From assembly GCA_036491035.1 (NCBI GenBank), contig DASXCU010000150.1, positions 1-64,000 on the forward strand: DNA of 64,000 nt, written 5' to 3'. Positions 51,443 through 60,172 of the stretch are shown here, in pieces. A model generated the notes under the pieces. That model ran no database searches, was not told where the DNA came from, and was given only the letters and a program-made list of their open reading frames with translations. Position 1 is the first letter of the stretch. Each line of letters begins with the position of its first letter. The DNA is from Galbitalea sp036491035. GTDB taxonomy: Bacteria > Actinomycetota > Actinomycetes > Actinomycetales > Microbacteriaceae. A program made the translations under genes and the position numbers.

Positions 51443-52900
51443 ATGGCTGATCCGAAGGGCTTTCTCAAGGTTCCCGATCGCGAGACGCCTCCGCGTCGAC
51501 CCGTCGCACTCCGGCTCATGGACTGGAAAGAGGTCTACGAGCAGGGCGACGCGGCCACGCTGAAGCGCCAGGCCGGACGCTGCATGGACTGCGGCATCCC
51601 GTTCTGCCATCACGGCTGCCCGCTCGGCAACCTCATTCCGGAATGGAACGACCTCACCTGGCGGGACGAGGGGCGCGCCGCGATCGAGCGGCTTCACGCC
51701 ACCAACAACTTCCCGGAGTTCACCGGTCGGCTATGCCCCGCGCCGTGCGAGTCGTCCTGCGTGCTCGGTATCAGCCAGGACCCGGTCACCATCAAGCAGG
51801 TCGAGGTCTCGATTATCGACCAGGCGTTCGCGAACGGCTGGGTGACGCCGCATCCGCCCGAGCGACTGACCGGCAAGACGGTCGCGGTCGTCGGATCGGG
51901 ACCGGCTGGTCTTGCCGCTGCCCAACAGCTCACGCGCGCCGGCCACACGGTCGCCGTCTACGAGCGGGATGACCGCATCGGCGGCCTGCTGCGGTACGGG
52001 ATCCCGGACTTCAAGATGGAGAAGAAGCACCTCGAGACGCGCCTGGCGCAGATGCAGGCCGAGGGAACACGCTTCCGTGCCGGCGTCGAGATCGGCGTGG
52101 ACATCAGCTGGTCCGAGCTGAAGTCACGGTACGACGCCGTGATCGTCGCGACGGGTGCGATGGAGCCGCGCGACCTGTCAGTGCCCGGGCGCGACCTGCT
52201 GGGCGTGCATTTCGCCATGGACTACCTGGTGCAGCAGAACCGCGTCGGTGCCGGCGACTTCGTCGGCGAGCAGCTCACCGCGCAGGGCAAGCACGTCGTC
52301 GTCCTCGGCGGCGGTGACACGGGTGCGGACTGCATCGGCACGGCACACCGCCAGGGCGCACTCTCGGTCACGAATCTCGCGATCGGTGTGCAGCCGCCGA
52401 ACGAGCGTCCCGATTACCAGCCGTGGCCCATGTACCCGAACCTCTTCGAGGTGTCGAGCGCACACGAAGAGGGCGGCGAGCGCGTGTACCTCGCCTCGAC
52501 GGTCGAATTCCTCTCCAACGAGGTCGGCGAAGTCCGCGGGATACGGGTGGCCGAGACCGAGTACCTGGATGGTCGGCGCGTTCCGAAGTCGGGCACAGAG
52601 CGGGACATTCCGGCCGATCTGGTTCTGCTCGCTCTCGGTTTCACGGGGCCGGCGGATGCCGGGATCTCCGAGCAGCTTTCGCTCCTGTTCGATGATCGGG
52701 GTAACCTTTCTCGCGATGAGCAGTACGAAACAGCTACGTCCGGTGTCTTCGTCGCCGGTGACGCCGGTCGCGGTCAGTCGCTCATCGTCTGGGCGATCGC
52801 CGAGGGCCGAGCTGCCGCATCCGCTGTCGATCGATTCCTGGAGGGCTCGACGGAGCTGCCATTCCCAGTGAAGCCCTCCGACCGCGCGCTGTCCCTGTAG
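51443..52900 (+). CDS. gltD: Glutamate synthase small subunit
   Basis: A 485-residue NADPH- and FAD-binding subunit that feeds electrons through 4Fe-4S clusters to GltB. N-terminal cluster cysteines are Cys47, Cys50, Cys55 and Cys59 (CMDCGIPFCHHGC), with more in RLCPAPCESSC. The FAD Rossmann motif is VAVVGSGPAGLAAAQQL, the NADPH motif VVVLGGGDTGADCIG, and the C-terminal FAD segment TSGVFVAGDAGRGQSLIVWAIAEGR. The ATG at 51443 has GGAGG eight bases upstream. Gene order gltB-gltD-pyk is seen in related actinobacteria. Confidence 0.97.
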   Translation: MADPKGFLKVPDRETPPRRPVALRLMDWKEVYEQGDAATLKRQAGRCMDCGIPFCHHGCPLGNLIPEWNDLTWRDEGRAAIERLHATNNFPEFTGRLCPAPCESSCVLGISQDPVTIKQVEVSIIDQAFANGWVTPHPPERLTGKTVAVVGSGPAGLAAAQQLTRAGHTVAVYERDDRIGGLLRYGIPDFKMEKKHLETRLAQMQAEGTRFRAGVEIGVDISWSELKSRYDAVIVATGAMEPRDLSVPGRDLLGVHFAMDYLVQQNRVGAGDFVGEQLTAQGKHVVVLGGGDTGADCIGTAHRQGALSVTNLAIGVQPPNERPDYQPWPMYPNLFEVSSAHEEGGERVYLASTVEFLSNEVGEVRGIRVAETEYLDGRRVPKSGTERDIPADLVLLALGFTGPADAGISEQLSLLFDDRGNLSRDEQYETATSGVFVAGDAGRGQSLIVWAIAEGRAAASAVDRFLEGSTELPFPVKPSDRALSL

Positions 52901-52990
52901 CGCCGCTCGCCAGCGGTGGGTTTCACACCCGATTTCGTTTTCCCTGCACAGACTCTGCACCACCAACCACCACCACCACAGAAGGACCCA

Positions 52991-54433
52991 ATGAGACGAG
53001 CAAAAATCGTCGCGACACTTGGCCCAGCCACGTCGAGCTACGAGAACATCCGCGCGATCATCGATGCCGGTGTCGATGTCGCGAGAATGAACCTGAGCCA
53101 CGGCTCGTACGAGGTGCACGAAGAGGTTTACAAGAACGTGCGCAAGGCGGCCGAGGATTCCGGCAAGGCCGTGGCAGTGCTGGTGGACCTGCAGGGACCC
53201 AAGATCCGACTCGGCAAGTTCGAGGCGGGTCCCTACGAACTGGGTGTCGGTGACATCTTCAAGATCACGACGGAGGACGTGCTCGGCACGAAGGAACTCT
53301 CCGGCACCACCTTCAAAGGACTGCCGCAGGATGTTTCGCCCGGCGACTTCCTGCTTATCGACGATGGCAAGGTGAAGGTCAAGGTCCTCGAGACGGATGG
53401 CACGGTCGTCACGACCGAGGTGATCGTCGCCGGCCCGGTGTCGAATAACAAGGGAATCAACCTTCCCGGAGTCGCCGTGAACGTGCCCGCGCTTTCCGAG
53501 AAGGACGAGGACGACCTCCGCTGGGGCCTGCGCCTCGGCTGCGATCTGATCGCCCTCTCGTTCGTTCGCGATGCCAGCGACATCACGCGCGTGCACGAGA
53601 TCATGGAGGAGGAGGGCCGCCGGGTTCCGGTGATCGCCAAGATCGAAAAGCCGCAGGCCGTCGACCACCTCGAGGAGATCATCGACGCATTCGACTCGAT
53701 CATGGTCGCCCGTGGCGATCTCGGCGTCGAGCTTCCCCTCGAGGCCGTTCCGATCGTCCAGAAGCGCGCAGTTGAACTGGCCCGTCGCATGGCCAAGCCC
53801 GTGATCGTCGCGACCCAGATGCTGGAGTCGATGATCTCGTCGCCCGTCCCGACGCGCGCCGAGACCTCGGATGTTGCCAACGCGGTGCTCGACGGCGCGG
53901 ACGCGGTGATGCTCAGCGGCGAGACGAGCGTCGGTGCCTACCCGGTCATCACGGTTCAGACCATGGCGCGAATCGTCGAATCCACGGAGGACCATGGCCT
54001 CGAGCGCATCCCACCGCTTGGCACGAAGCCGCGCACGCAGGGCGGTGCGATCACCCTCGCGGCCGTTGAGGTCGCTGACTTCGTCGACGCGAAATTCGTC
54101 TGCGTCTTCACCGAGTCGGGGGACGCCGCCCGGCGCATGTCCCGCCTTCGCTACAAGGTGCCGATGAAGGCATTCACTCCGGAACCCGCCATCCGTCGTC
54201 GGATGGCACTGTTCTGGGGCATCGAGTCATTCGTCGTGGAACGCGTCACCCACACCGATGCGATGTACCACCAGGTGGACGAGATCCTGCTCGGTCAGGG
54301 ACTGGCGGAGCCAGGCGACAAGGTCGTCGTGATCTCCGGTTCCCCTCCCGGGGTGTCCGGCTCGACCAACGACCTGCGTGTCCACATCGTGGGCGACGCG
54401 GCAAACGCTCCGGAGCCCGAACACCACGACTAA
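52991..54433 (+). CDS. pyk: Pyruvate kinase
   Basis: A 480-residue glycolytic enzyme transferring phosphate from PEP to ADP. Recognised by KIVATLGPATSSYENIRAIIDAGVDVARMNLSHGS, VLVDLQGPKIRLGKF, the catalytic VIAKIEKPQAVDHL (active-site Lys and Glu), DSIMVARGDLGVELPLE and the MLESMI and DGADAVMLSGETSVGAYP blocks. The C-terminal effector-binding domain is present. The ATG at 52991 follows a GAAGGA site; the frame extends 25 residues upstream, but that stretch is intergenic-type sequence. It converges on the GntR regulator with a four-base overlap. Confidence 0.97.
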   Translation: MRRAKIVATLGPATSSYENIRAIIDAGVDVARMNLSHGSYEVHEEVYKNVRKAAEDSGKAVAVLVDLQGPKIRLGKFEAGPYELGVGDIFKITTEDVLGTKELSGTTFKGLPQDVSPGDFLLIDDGKVKVKVLETDGTVVTTEVIVAGPVSNNKGINLPGVAVNVPALSEKDEDDLRWGLRLGCDLIALSFVRDASDITRVHEIMEEEGRRVPVIAKIEKPQAVDHLEEIIDAFDSIMVARGDLGVELPLEAVPIVQKRAVELARRMAKPVIVATQMLESMISSPVPTRAETSDVANAVLDGADAVMLSGETSVGAYPVITVQTMARIVESTEDHGLERIPPLGTKPRTQGGAITLAAVEVADFVDAKFVCVFTESGDAARRMSRLRYKVPMKAFTPEPAIRRRMALFWGIESFVVERVTHTDAMYHQVDEILLGQGLAEPGDKVVVISGSPPGVSGSTNDLRVHIVGDAANAPEPEHHD

Positions 54434-55161
54434 TCGTCGGTGTACTGCCCGAAGAACCAGTTGTCGGCGATGTGTTCGCCCATTGCGGCGGCGGCAGCTT
54501 TGCCGTCGCCTGCAACGAGGTAATCGCGCACTCGTCGCAGCGAGGCGTTCGACTCGTTGTATTCCTCGCGAGTGAACGAGAGCGCGCCCAGGTTGCGCAC
54601 CTCGTTGACGAGCTGGAAGACGACGGCACGGGCGACATCGTTGCCGGATGCGCGGTGCATGAGTCGGTGGATGCGATCGTCGAGGGCCTGGACGTCGCGC
54701 CAGTCGTCCGAGGCGTCCATTTGGTCGAGCATCCGATCCAGCTCTTCGAAGTCGGCGAGGCTCAGGTGGCCGGCAGCGCGTTCGATCATGCCCATCTCGA
54801 GGTCACGGCGAAGCGTGAGTACGTCCCGGCGAAGCACGCCGGACGAATCCATTTCGAGGGAGATGCGCAGCACATCCGCGTCGAGCAGCATCCATTCGTC
54901 CTTCGGGAGCACGGTCGTGCCGTCGCCGCGGCGAATTCGGATCAGGCCCTTTTGCTCGACGAGCTTGAGCGCCTCACGAATGACCGGGCGACTGACTTCG
55001 TAATAGTCACAGAGCCCGGCCTCGTTCGGCAGCGTCGTCCAAGGCTCGAGCACACCGCGCACGATGCGGTCCACGACATCTGCGGCGACGTCGACGCTGA
55101 GGCGCGCTCCACGTCGTGGTCGCCACGGTGCCGGGTCGGTGGAGGGTACGGAGTCGCTCAC
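54430..55161 (-). CDS. GntR-family regulator with FCD effector domain
   Basis: A 243-residue FadR-subfamily transcription regulator. The winged-helix domain (about 20-90) has LPNEAGLCDYYEVSRPVIREALKLVEQKGLIRIRRGDGTTV, and the C-terminal all-helical FCD domain (about 105-225) shows RRDLEMGMIERAA, DDRIHRLMHRASGN and HIADNWFF, with the Asp/His/His pattern that binds a metal and small acids. The GTG at the complement of 55159-55161 is chosen because AAGGGAA lies just upstream; a TTG five codons earlier is possible. The regulated genes are not evident; it faces pyk. An inverted repeat 44-64 bases upstream of the start may be its own operator. Confidence 0.9.
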   Translation of the reverse strand: MSDSVPSTDPAPWRPRRGARLSVDVAADVVDRIVRGVLEPWTTLPNEAGLCDYYEVSRPVIREALKLVEQKGLIRIRRGDGTTVLPKDEWMLLDADVLRISLEMDSSGVLRRDVLTLRRDLEMGMIERAAGHLSLADFEELDRMLDQMDASDDWRDVQALDDRIHRLMHRASGNDVARAVVFQLVNEVRNLGALSFTREEYNESNASLRRVRDYLVAGDGKAAAAAMGEHIADNWFFGQYTDD

Positions 55162-55204
55162 CTGAGTTCCCTTCAATTACTGCGTCACGCTAGCATCCGA
55201 AGGT

Positions 55205-55225
55205 GTTTGACAGTAGACGTCAAAC
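55205..55225. promoter_or_regulatory. Inverted repeat upstream of the GntR gene, candidate operator
   Basis: GTTTGAC (55205-55211) and GTCAAAC (55219-55225) are a perfect 7-base inverted repeat with a 7-base spacer. It lies 44 bases upstream of the GntR start in otherwise non-coding DNA. GntR/FadR regulators bind short dyads and often autoregulate, so this is the obvious candidate. The spacer is longer than that of the classical FadR-type site, so the assignment is tentative. Confidence 0.45.
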
Positions 55226-55324
55226 GTAATATCTTTCGAATGAGAGTTTCGTTCTGCCTTTCGGGTTACGGCGGAATCTCCAACCACTCTCCATGTCTTT
55301 TGGAGCTGCGGGGGAAGTTCGAAT

Positions 55325-55375
55325 CCAATCGGGGGATTGGACATACGCGGGTGCCTTTCGGGTAGGTGCCCGCGT
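55325..55375 (-). terminator. Two adjacent hairpins downstream of tRNA-Leu
   Basis: Reading the minus strand after the tRNA, a 12-bp imperfect stem (55345-55356 with 55364-55375, two G-T pairs) is followed by a perfect 6-bp stem (55325-55330 with 55335-55340, loop of four). They begin 31 bases beyond the tRNA 3' end. No T-tract follows, which is common for actinobacterial terminators. They probably end the tRNA transcript and shield it from the GntR gene. Confidence 0.45.
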
Positions 55376-55406
55376 TTCCCGTTTAACGGCCGATCCATTG
55401 CGTTTG

Positions 55407-55489
55407 TGCCGGTGGTGGGGGTCGAACCCACACGCCCTTTCGAGCAAAGCATTTTGAGTGCTCCGCGTCTGCCATTCCGCCACACCGGC
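55407..55489 (-). tRNA. tRNA-Leu (anticodon CAA)
   Basis: An 83-base class II tRNA. The acceptor stem pairs GCCGGTG (complement of 55483-55489) with CACCGGC (complement of 55408-55414), discriminator A at 55407. The anticodon stem GAGCA/TGCTT encloses the loop CTCAAAA, giving anticodon CAA at 55454-55456, which reads UUG. The long variable arm (TGCTCGAAAGGGCG region) and the TGGGTTCGAC T-loop are as expected for leucine. The 3' CCA is not encoded. UUG is a rare codon in this high-GC genome. Confidence 0.95.
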
Positions 55490-55527
55490 GCACAACAACG
55501 CATCGAACTTTACCGTAGGGTTGGAAC

Positions 55528-56148
55528 GTGAGCGATCAGGCATCAGCGCCAGTGGAGAAGGGTTCCTCGGCACCCCGCCGTGTCGTGGTCGCTGAGGATG
55601 AGTCACTCATTCGCCTCGACATCGTCGAAACCCTTCGCGACAACGGATTCGAGGTCGTCGGTGAGGCAGCCGACGGCGAGACCGCTGTCGCCCTTGCCAC
55701 CGAACTTCGTCCGGATCTCGTGATCATGGACGTCAAGATGCCGCAGCTCGATGGCATCTCGGCGGCCGAGCGACTCACCAAGAATCACATCGCGCCCGTC
55801 GTGCTCCTGACCGCGTTCAGCCAGAAGGAACTGGTGGAGCGCGCGAGCGAGGCGGGCGCCCTGGCCTACGTCGTCAAGCCGTTCACTCCCAACGACCTGC
55901 TGCCGGCGATCGAAATCGCTCTCGCCCGTTACGCACAGATCCTCACGCTCGAGGCGGAGGTGTCCGACCTCGTCGAGCGCTTCGAGACCCGCAAGCTGGT
56001 CGATCGTGCCAAGGGCCTGTTGAACGAGAAGATGGGTCTCACCGAGCCCGAGGCGTTCCGGTGGATCCAGAAGGCATCCATGGATCGTCGACTGACCATG
56101 CACGACGTGTCCGCCGCGATCATCGAGCAGCTCAGCGCCAAGAAATAG
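55528..56148 (+). CDS. pdtaR: ANTAR-domain response regulator (PdtaR-like)
   Basis: A 206-residue response regulator with an N-terminal receiver domain and a C-terminal ANTAR RNA-binding domain. Receiver residues: acidic pair Glu23-Asp24, phosphorylated Asp68 in VIMDVKMP, Thr95 and Lys117 in VKPF. A coiled-coil linker (about 130-155) leads to the ANTAR helices (RKLVDRAKGLLNEKMGLTEPEAFRWIQKASMDRRLTM). The layout matches PdtaR (Rv1626) of mycobacteria, which binds RNA when phosphorylated by the PdtaS kinase; no kinase is encoded in the window. It likely controls transcripts at two-hairpin antitermination sites. GTG start. Confidence 0.92.
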   Translation: MSDQASAPVEKGSSAPRRVVVAEDESLIRLDIVETLRDNGFEVVGEAADGETAVALATELRPDLVIMDVKMPQLDGISAAERLTKNHIAPVVLLTAFSQKELVERASEAGALAYVVKPFTPNDLLPAIEIALARYAQILTLEAEVSDLVERFETRKLVDRAKGLLNEKMGLTEPEAFRWIQKASMDRRLTMHDVSAAIIEQLSAKK

Positions 56149-56295
56149 CGTCTGCACCCGACGGCGAGGACGGCTGACTCCCGTTCTGCAGGTGTTTGCG
56201 CGATCGACTGCTCTGCATCCAACTCAACATGTGATTGCGAGCGGGTAACCCCTGCACAACGCGAGTTAGATCTGCGGTCGCGAGCTTGTTGCGCT

Positions 56296-57000
56296 TTAGT
56301 CGTCGAGCAGTCGCGGTCGGATGCGAGACAGCTGCTCGTCAGACAGACCAGCGTCGAGCAGGTACTGCTCGATGTCAATCGCGTCGAGGAAGGTGCCGAG
56401 CTCCGCGAGCGCGGTCGCGAGATTGGCATCCAGCTGGTCGTCGGTCTGCGGTGCTTCACGGAATTCGTCGGACCGCTTCCATCCGTGGAACGCTCGCACC
56501 ACGTCGGCATGGTCGTCGAGAATTGCGGTGCGGTCGACGCCGACCAGCTCCTCGATCATGGCCGAATCATCCCTGTGCGGTCTCGTCCGGCCCCGCAGTG
56601 GAACAGCACCGGGCTCGGGGCATCGGCAATTGCGCCGATGGCGGCCGCGATGGGCGCGGGCCAGCGCCTCAGCACCTCCGGGTAGTACAACGGGGGAGCC
56701 GAGTCGATTGCCCCACTCCGCCATGAAGTCGTCGTCGCCCTGGTCCTCAACCGGCCGACGGTGGACGACCAGGGCAACCGGCCGCAGCGTCTCGGTGAGA
56801 ACTTCATCGTCGTTGCGAAGATCGACGATGGTGGTCACACCGCTCGCAATCATGGCCGCCCATCCATTCATATCGAGCGCGTCGGGCTTCATCGATCGGA
56901 AAAGCTGACCGGAACGAGTGGATCCGACACCCGTGGGAAGTCCACCCAGGTCCCACGCGTTCTCGAGGTTGAGGCGACGGCTCTCCCGCTCACTGGTCAC
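56296..57000 (-). pseudogene. Tyrosine-phosphatase-like gene with two compensating frameshifts
   Basis: The open frame encodes 234 residues that resemble bacterial DSP-type tyrosine phosphatases at both ends: RLNLENAWDLGGLPT near the start, SGQLFRSMKPDAL, VTTIVDLRNDDEV, and a helical C-terminus. The middle of that frame is out of register. The P-loop HCGAGRDRTG (56571-56600) is encoded in a different minus-strand frame. One extra base in a run of five G (56692-56696, C on the coding strand) and one missing base near 56559-56566 would restore one continuous protein. As read, the product lacks its catalytic Cys. It is either a pseudogene or carries two sequencing errors. The GTG start overlaps the thioesterase stop by 11 bases. 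Confidence 0.7.
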
Positions 57001-57415
57001 GAAGCATGTTTGTCATGCGCACCGTCGACAGCCGTCGACCCTGATCGTCGGTCATGACGATTTCGTGAGTGGCCAGTGTGCGCCCAAGGACGAGCGCGGT
57101 GCAGGTTCCGGTGACCCACCCCTCGGTGATCGATCGGCTGTGGGTCGCGTTGATCTCGATGCCGACCGCGTAGCGACCGGGCCCGGCGTGGATGGCCGAG
57201 GACACCGAACCGAGAGACTCGGCGAGCACGACGTGAGCTCCGCCGTGGAGCAGGCCGATCACCTGGGTGTTGCCCTCGACAGGCATCCGGGCCACCGATC
57301 GCGAGGCTCCGAGCTCCACGAATTCGATGCCCATCTTGTCGGTCAGCGCCCCGCCGCGGGATTCGATCAGTCGACGATAGAGCTCGGGATCGAGGTCGTC
57401 GGGGTAGGTCGTCAT
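56990..57415 (-). CDS. PaaI-type hotdog-fold thioesterase
   Basis: A 141-residue single hotdog-domain protein of the PaaI/YbdB thioesterase group, likely to hydrolyse acyl- or aryl-CoA thioesters. The core shows MGIEFVELGASRSVARMPVEGN, QVIGLLHGGAHVVLAESLGSVSS (the HGG motif with the following acidic residue in AES) and INATHSRSITEGWVTGTC. I chose the ATG at the complement of 57413-57415 since GGAAGG lies seven bases upstream; an ATG eight codons earlier lacks such a site. It is divergent from polA and overlaps the phosphatase-like gene. The substrate is unknown. Confidence 0.9.
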   Translation of the reverse strand: MTTYPDDLDPELYRRLIESRGGALTDKMGIEFVELGASRSVARMPVEGNTQVIGLLHGGAHVVLAESLGSVSSAIHAGPGRYAVGIEINATHSRSITEGWVTGTCTALVLGRTLATHEIVMTDDQGRRLSTVRMTNMLRDQ

Positions 57416-57467
57416 CGGCTTCCTTCCGGGCAGTTTCATCGTCGGTGGGCAGCACTAGGCTGGCAAA

Positions 57468-60152
57468 GTGACGGACTCGCAGAAGCCTACCCTCATGGTC
57501 ATCGACGGCCATTCGCTGGCGTTCCGGGCGTTCTACGCTCTGCCGGTAGACAGTTTCACGACCCGCGACGGGCAGCACACGAACGCCATCCACGGCTTCA
57601 TTTCGATGCTCATCAACCTGCTTGCCAACGAGAAGCCGACGCACGTCGCCGTCGCGTTCGACATCTCGCGCTACTCGTTCCGAACGCGTGAATACCCCGA
57701 ATACAAGGGAACCCGGGACGCGACGCCAGCCGAGTTCGTCGGCCAGATCCCGCTGCTCGAAGAGGCGCTCCACGCCATGAGCATTCCGACGCTGTCGAAA
57801 GAGGATTTCGAGGCGGACGACATCCTGGCCACCCTCGCGCACAAGGGATCGGCGGAGGGCTTCACCGTCTTCGTCGTCTCCGGCGATCGCGATGCCATTC
57901 AGATGATCGACGACAACGTCACCCTGCTCTACCCGAACGCGCGAGGCGTCTCCGAGCTGAAGCGCTACGACCGCGACACCGTATTCGAGCGCTACGGCAT
58001 CGAACCGCACCAGTACCCCGACATCGCGGCGCTCGTGGGTGAGACCAGCGACAACCTGATCGGTATCGACAAGGTTGGCGAGAAGACCGCCGTGAAATGG
58101 ATCAACCAGTTCGGCAGTCTCAGCGCCGTGCTGGAGCACGCCGACGAGATCGGGGGAGTGGTCGGGCAGAACCTGCGCGACCAGAAAGATCGGGCGATCC
58201 GCAACCGAAAGCTCAACCACCTGCTGACCGACATCGAACTCCCATACGGTCCCGCCGATCTCGAGCGCAAACCAATGGACCTCGCGGCGATCCGTGACGT
58301 GTTCGATCGCCTCCAGTTCCGCACCCTCCAGGAGCGCGTGCTGAAGATCGCGGCCCAGGATGGCGCGGTCGAGGATCCGACCGAGGCATTCCTCGACGAC
58401 GCGGGCACGGGTGCTCCGCCCGTCCGCACGATGGTGGATGAGGAACTGGCCAAGTGGCTGGACACCCAGTCGAAACGGGGCACGGCACCGCTCGGACTGC
58501 GGGTCGAGGTCACGTCGGGCGAGGTCACCGGACTCGGTATCGCGAGCGAAGCAGAATCCGCCTTCGTTCCGTGGGCTGCCGGTCGACCGGACTATCTCGC
58601 GCTCGAGGAGTGGTTGCGCGGGCCCGCGCCGAAATACCTGTTCGACTCGAAGCGCGAGTTGAAGTGGCTCCAGCACTCCGGTCTCGAACTGAACGGTATC
58701 GCGTTTGACACGACCCTCGCGGCGTGGCTCCTCAAGCCGGGCGGTAAGAACCAGGACCTGGTCGACCAGGTCTACTACTTCCTCTCCGAGTCGCTGAGCC
58801 GCGCGGACCCGAACCAGCTCGTGCCCGACGTCGAGGCCCTTAGCCCGGCAACCGAGGCATGGTACGTACTTCGGCTCTCGCTGTACCTGGCCGAACGGCT
58901 CGATGCGGGCTCGCTTCGGGTACTCGAGACGATCGAACTGCCGCTCGTCCCGGTGCTCGCCCGAATGGAGACGGTCGGCGTGACCGTGAGCGCGGCCGTG
59001 CTCGCCCGGCTCAATAAATCGCTGACCGAGTCCGCGGCAGACCTGGCTACGCGCGCCTACGCGGAGATCGGTCACGAGGTGAACCTCGGCTCGCCGAAAC
59101 AGCTGCAGCAGGTCTTGTTCGAGGAACTCAACATGCCGAAGACCCGCTCGAACAAGACCGGATTCTCGACCGACGCGGCATCCCTCGCGGACCTGCAGGA
59201 TCAGGCACCGCATCCGTTCCTCGATCTTCTGCTGCAGCACCGAGACGCGAGCAAGCTCAAGCAGATCATTGAGACGCTCGAGCGCGGCATCGCCACGGAT
59301 GCTCGCATACACACCACCTACGACCAGACCGGCACGAGCACGGGCCGAATCTCGTCGAACGACCCGAACCTGCAGAACATCCCGGTCAAGACATCCGTGG
59401 GCCGCGAGATTCGCACCGCGTTCCGTGTCGGCAAAGACAGCAGTGGGGCGGAATTCGAGACGCTGCTGACGGCCGACTACTCGCAGATCGAGATGCGGAT
59501 CATGGCGCATCTCTCGGGTGACGAGGGACTGATCCTTGCCTTCAACGAGGGCGAAGACCTGCACCGCTTCGTCGGATCGCGAATTTTCGGTGTCGAGCCC
59601 TCCGCCGTCACCCCGATCATGCGCACCAAGGTCAAGGCGATGTCCTACGGACTGGCGTACGGGCTGAGCGCGTTTGGACTGAGTAAACAGCTGCGGATCG
59701 AAACCGCCGAGGCGAAGCAGCTCATGGCCGACTACTTCCTGCGGTTCGGCGCGGTGCGTGAATATCTCCGCAACGTGGTCGAGCAGGCCAGGGTCGATGG
59801 GTACACCGAGACGATCTTCGGGCGCCGGCGCCCATTTGGCGACCTCACCTCGAACAACCGCGTTCTTCGTGAGAACGCCGAGCGAGCCGCGCTGAACGCC
59901 CCTATCCAGGGTTCCGCCGCCGACATTCTCAAGATCGCGATGCTGGGAATCGCGGACGACCTGCACGATCGCGAACTCAAATCCAATCTGCTGATGCAGG
60001 TTCACGACGAACTCGTGTTCGAGGTAGCGGCCGGGGAACTCGACGAGCTCACCGGAATCGTCCGCGATCGGATGGGACACGCCGCCGACCTTCGAGTGCC
60101 CCTCGATGTGCAGATCGGTACCGGCGAGAATTGGGACGAAGCCGCGCACTAG
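57468..60152 (+). CDS. polA: DNA polymerase I
   Basis: An 894-residue PolA for Okazaki fragment maturation and repair synthesis. The N-terminal 5' nuclease domain (about 1-300) begins MVIDGHSLAFRAFYALP and has DFEADDILATLA and the helix-hairpin segment IGIDKVGEKTA. The middle domain (about 325-500) has no Asp-x-Glu exonuclease motif, so proofreading is absent, as in other actinobacteria. Polymerase motifs are intact: A (TADYSQIEMRIMAHLS), B (RTKVKAMSYGLAYG) and C (VHDELVFEV). It starts with GTG, 52 bases from the divergent thioesterase start. Confidence 0.97.
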   Translation: MTDSQKPTLMVIDGHSLAFRAFYALPVDSFTTRDGQHTNAIHGFISMLINLLANEKPTHVAVAFDISRYSFRTREYPEYKGTRDATPAEFVGQIPLLEEALHAMSIPTLSKEDFEADDILATLAHKGSAEGFTVFVVSGDRDAIQMIDDNVTLLYPNARGVSELKRYDRDTVFERYGIEPHQYPDIAALVGETSDNLIGIDKVGEKTAVKWINQFGSLSAVLEHADEIGGVVGQNLRDQKDRAIRNRKLNHLLTDIELPYGPADLERKPMDLAAIRDVFDRLQFRTLQERVLKIAAQDGAVEDPTEAFLDDAGTGAPPVRTMVDEELAKWLDTQSKRGTAPLGLRVEVTSGEVTGLGIASEAESAFVPWAAGRPDYLALEEWLRGPAPKYLFDSKRELKWLQHSGLELNGIAFDTTLAAWLLKPGGKNQDLVDQVYYFLSESLSRADPNQLVPDVEALSPATEAWYVLRLSLYLAERLDAGSLRVLETIELPLVPVLARMETVGVTVSAAVLARLNKSLTESAADLATRAYAEIGHEVNLGSPKQLQQVLFEELNMPKTRSNKTGFSTDAASLADLQDQAPHPFLDLLLQHRDASKLKQIIETLERGIATDARIHTTYDQTGTSTGRISSNDPNLQNIPVKTSVGREIRTAFRVGKDSSGAEFETLLTADYSQIEMRIMAHLSGDEGLILAFNEGEDLHRFVGSRIFGVEPSAVTPIMRTKVKAMSYGLAYGLSAFGLSKQLRIETAEAKQLMADYFLRFGAVREYLRNVVEQARVDGYTETIFGRRRPFGDLTSNNRVLRENAERAALNAPIQGSAADILKIAMLGIADDLHDRELKSNLLMQVHDELVFEVAAGELDELTGIVRDRMGHAADLRVPLDVQIGTGENWDEAAH

Positions 60153-60172
60153 TGGCGCGGTAGATTTGGGTT

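Noticed and set aside
55220..55606. Minus-strand open frame across the tRNA-Leu gene
   Set aside because: It translates the tRNA itself (the VAEWQTRSTQNALLERACGFDPHHRH pattern, a classic tRNA-Leu mistranslation), so it is not a protein gene.
56997..60149. 1050-codon open frame antisense to polA
   Set aside because: An antisense shadow of polA that merges with the thioesterase region in another frame; no domain is visible and polA motifs are complete on the plus strand.
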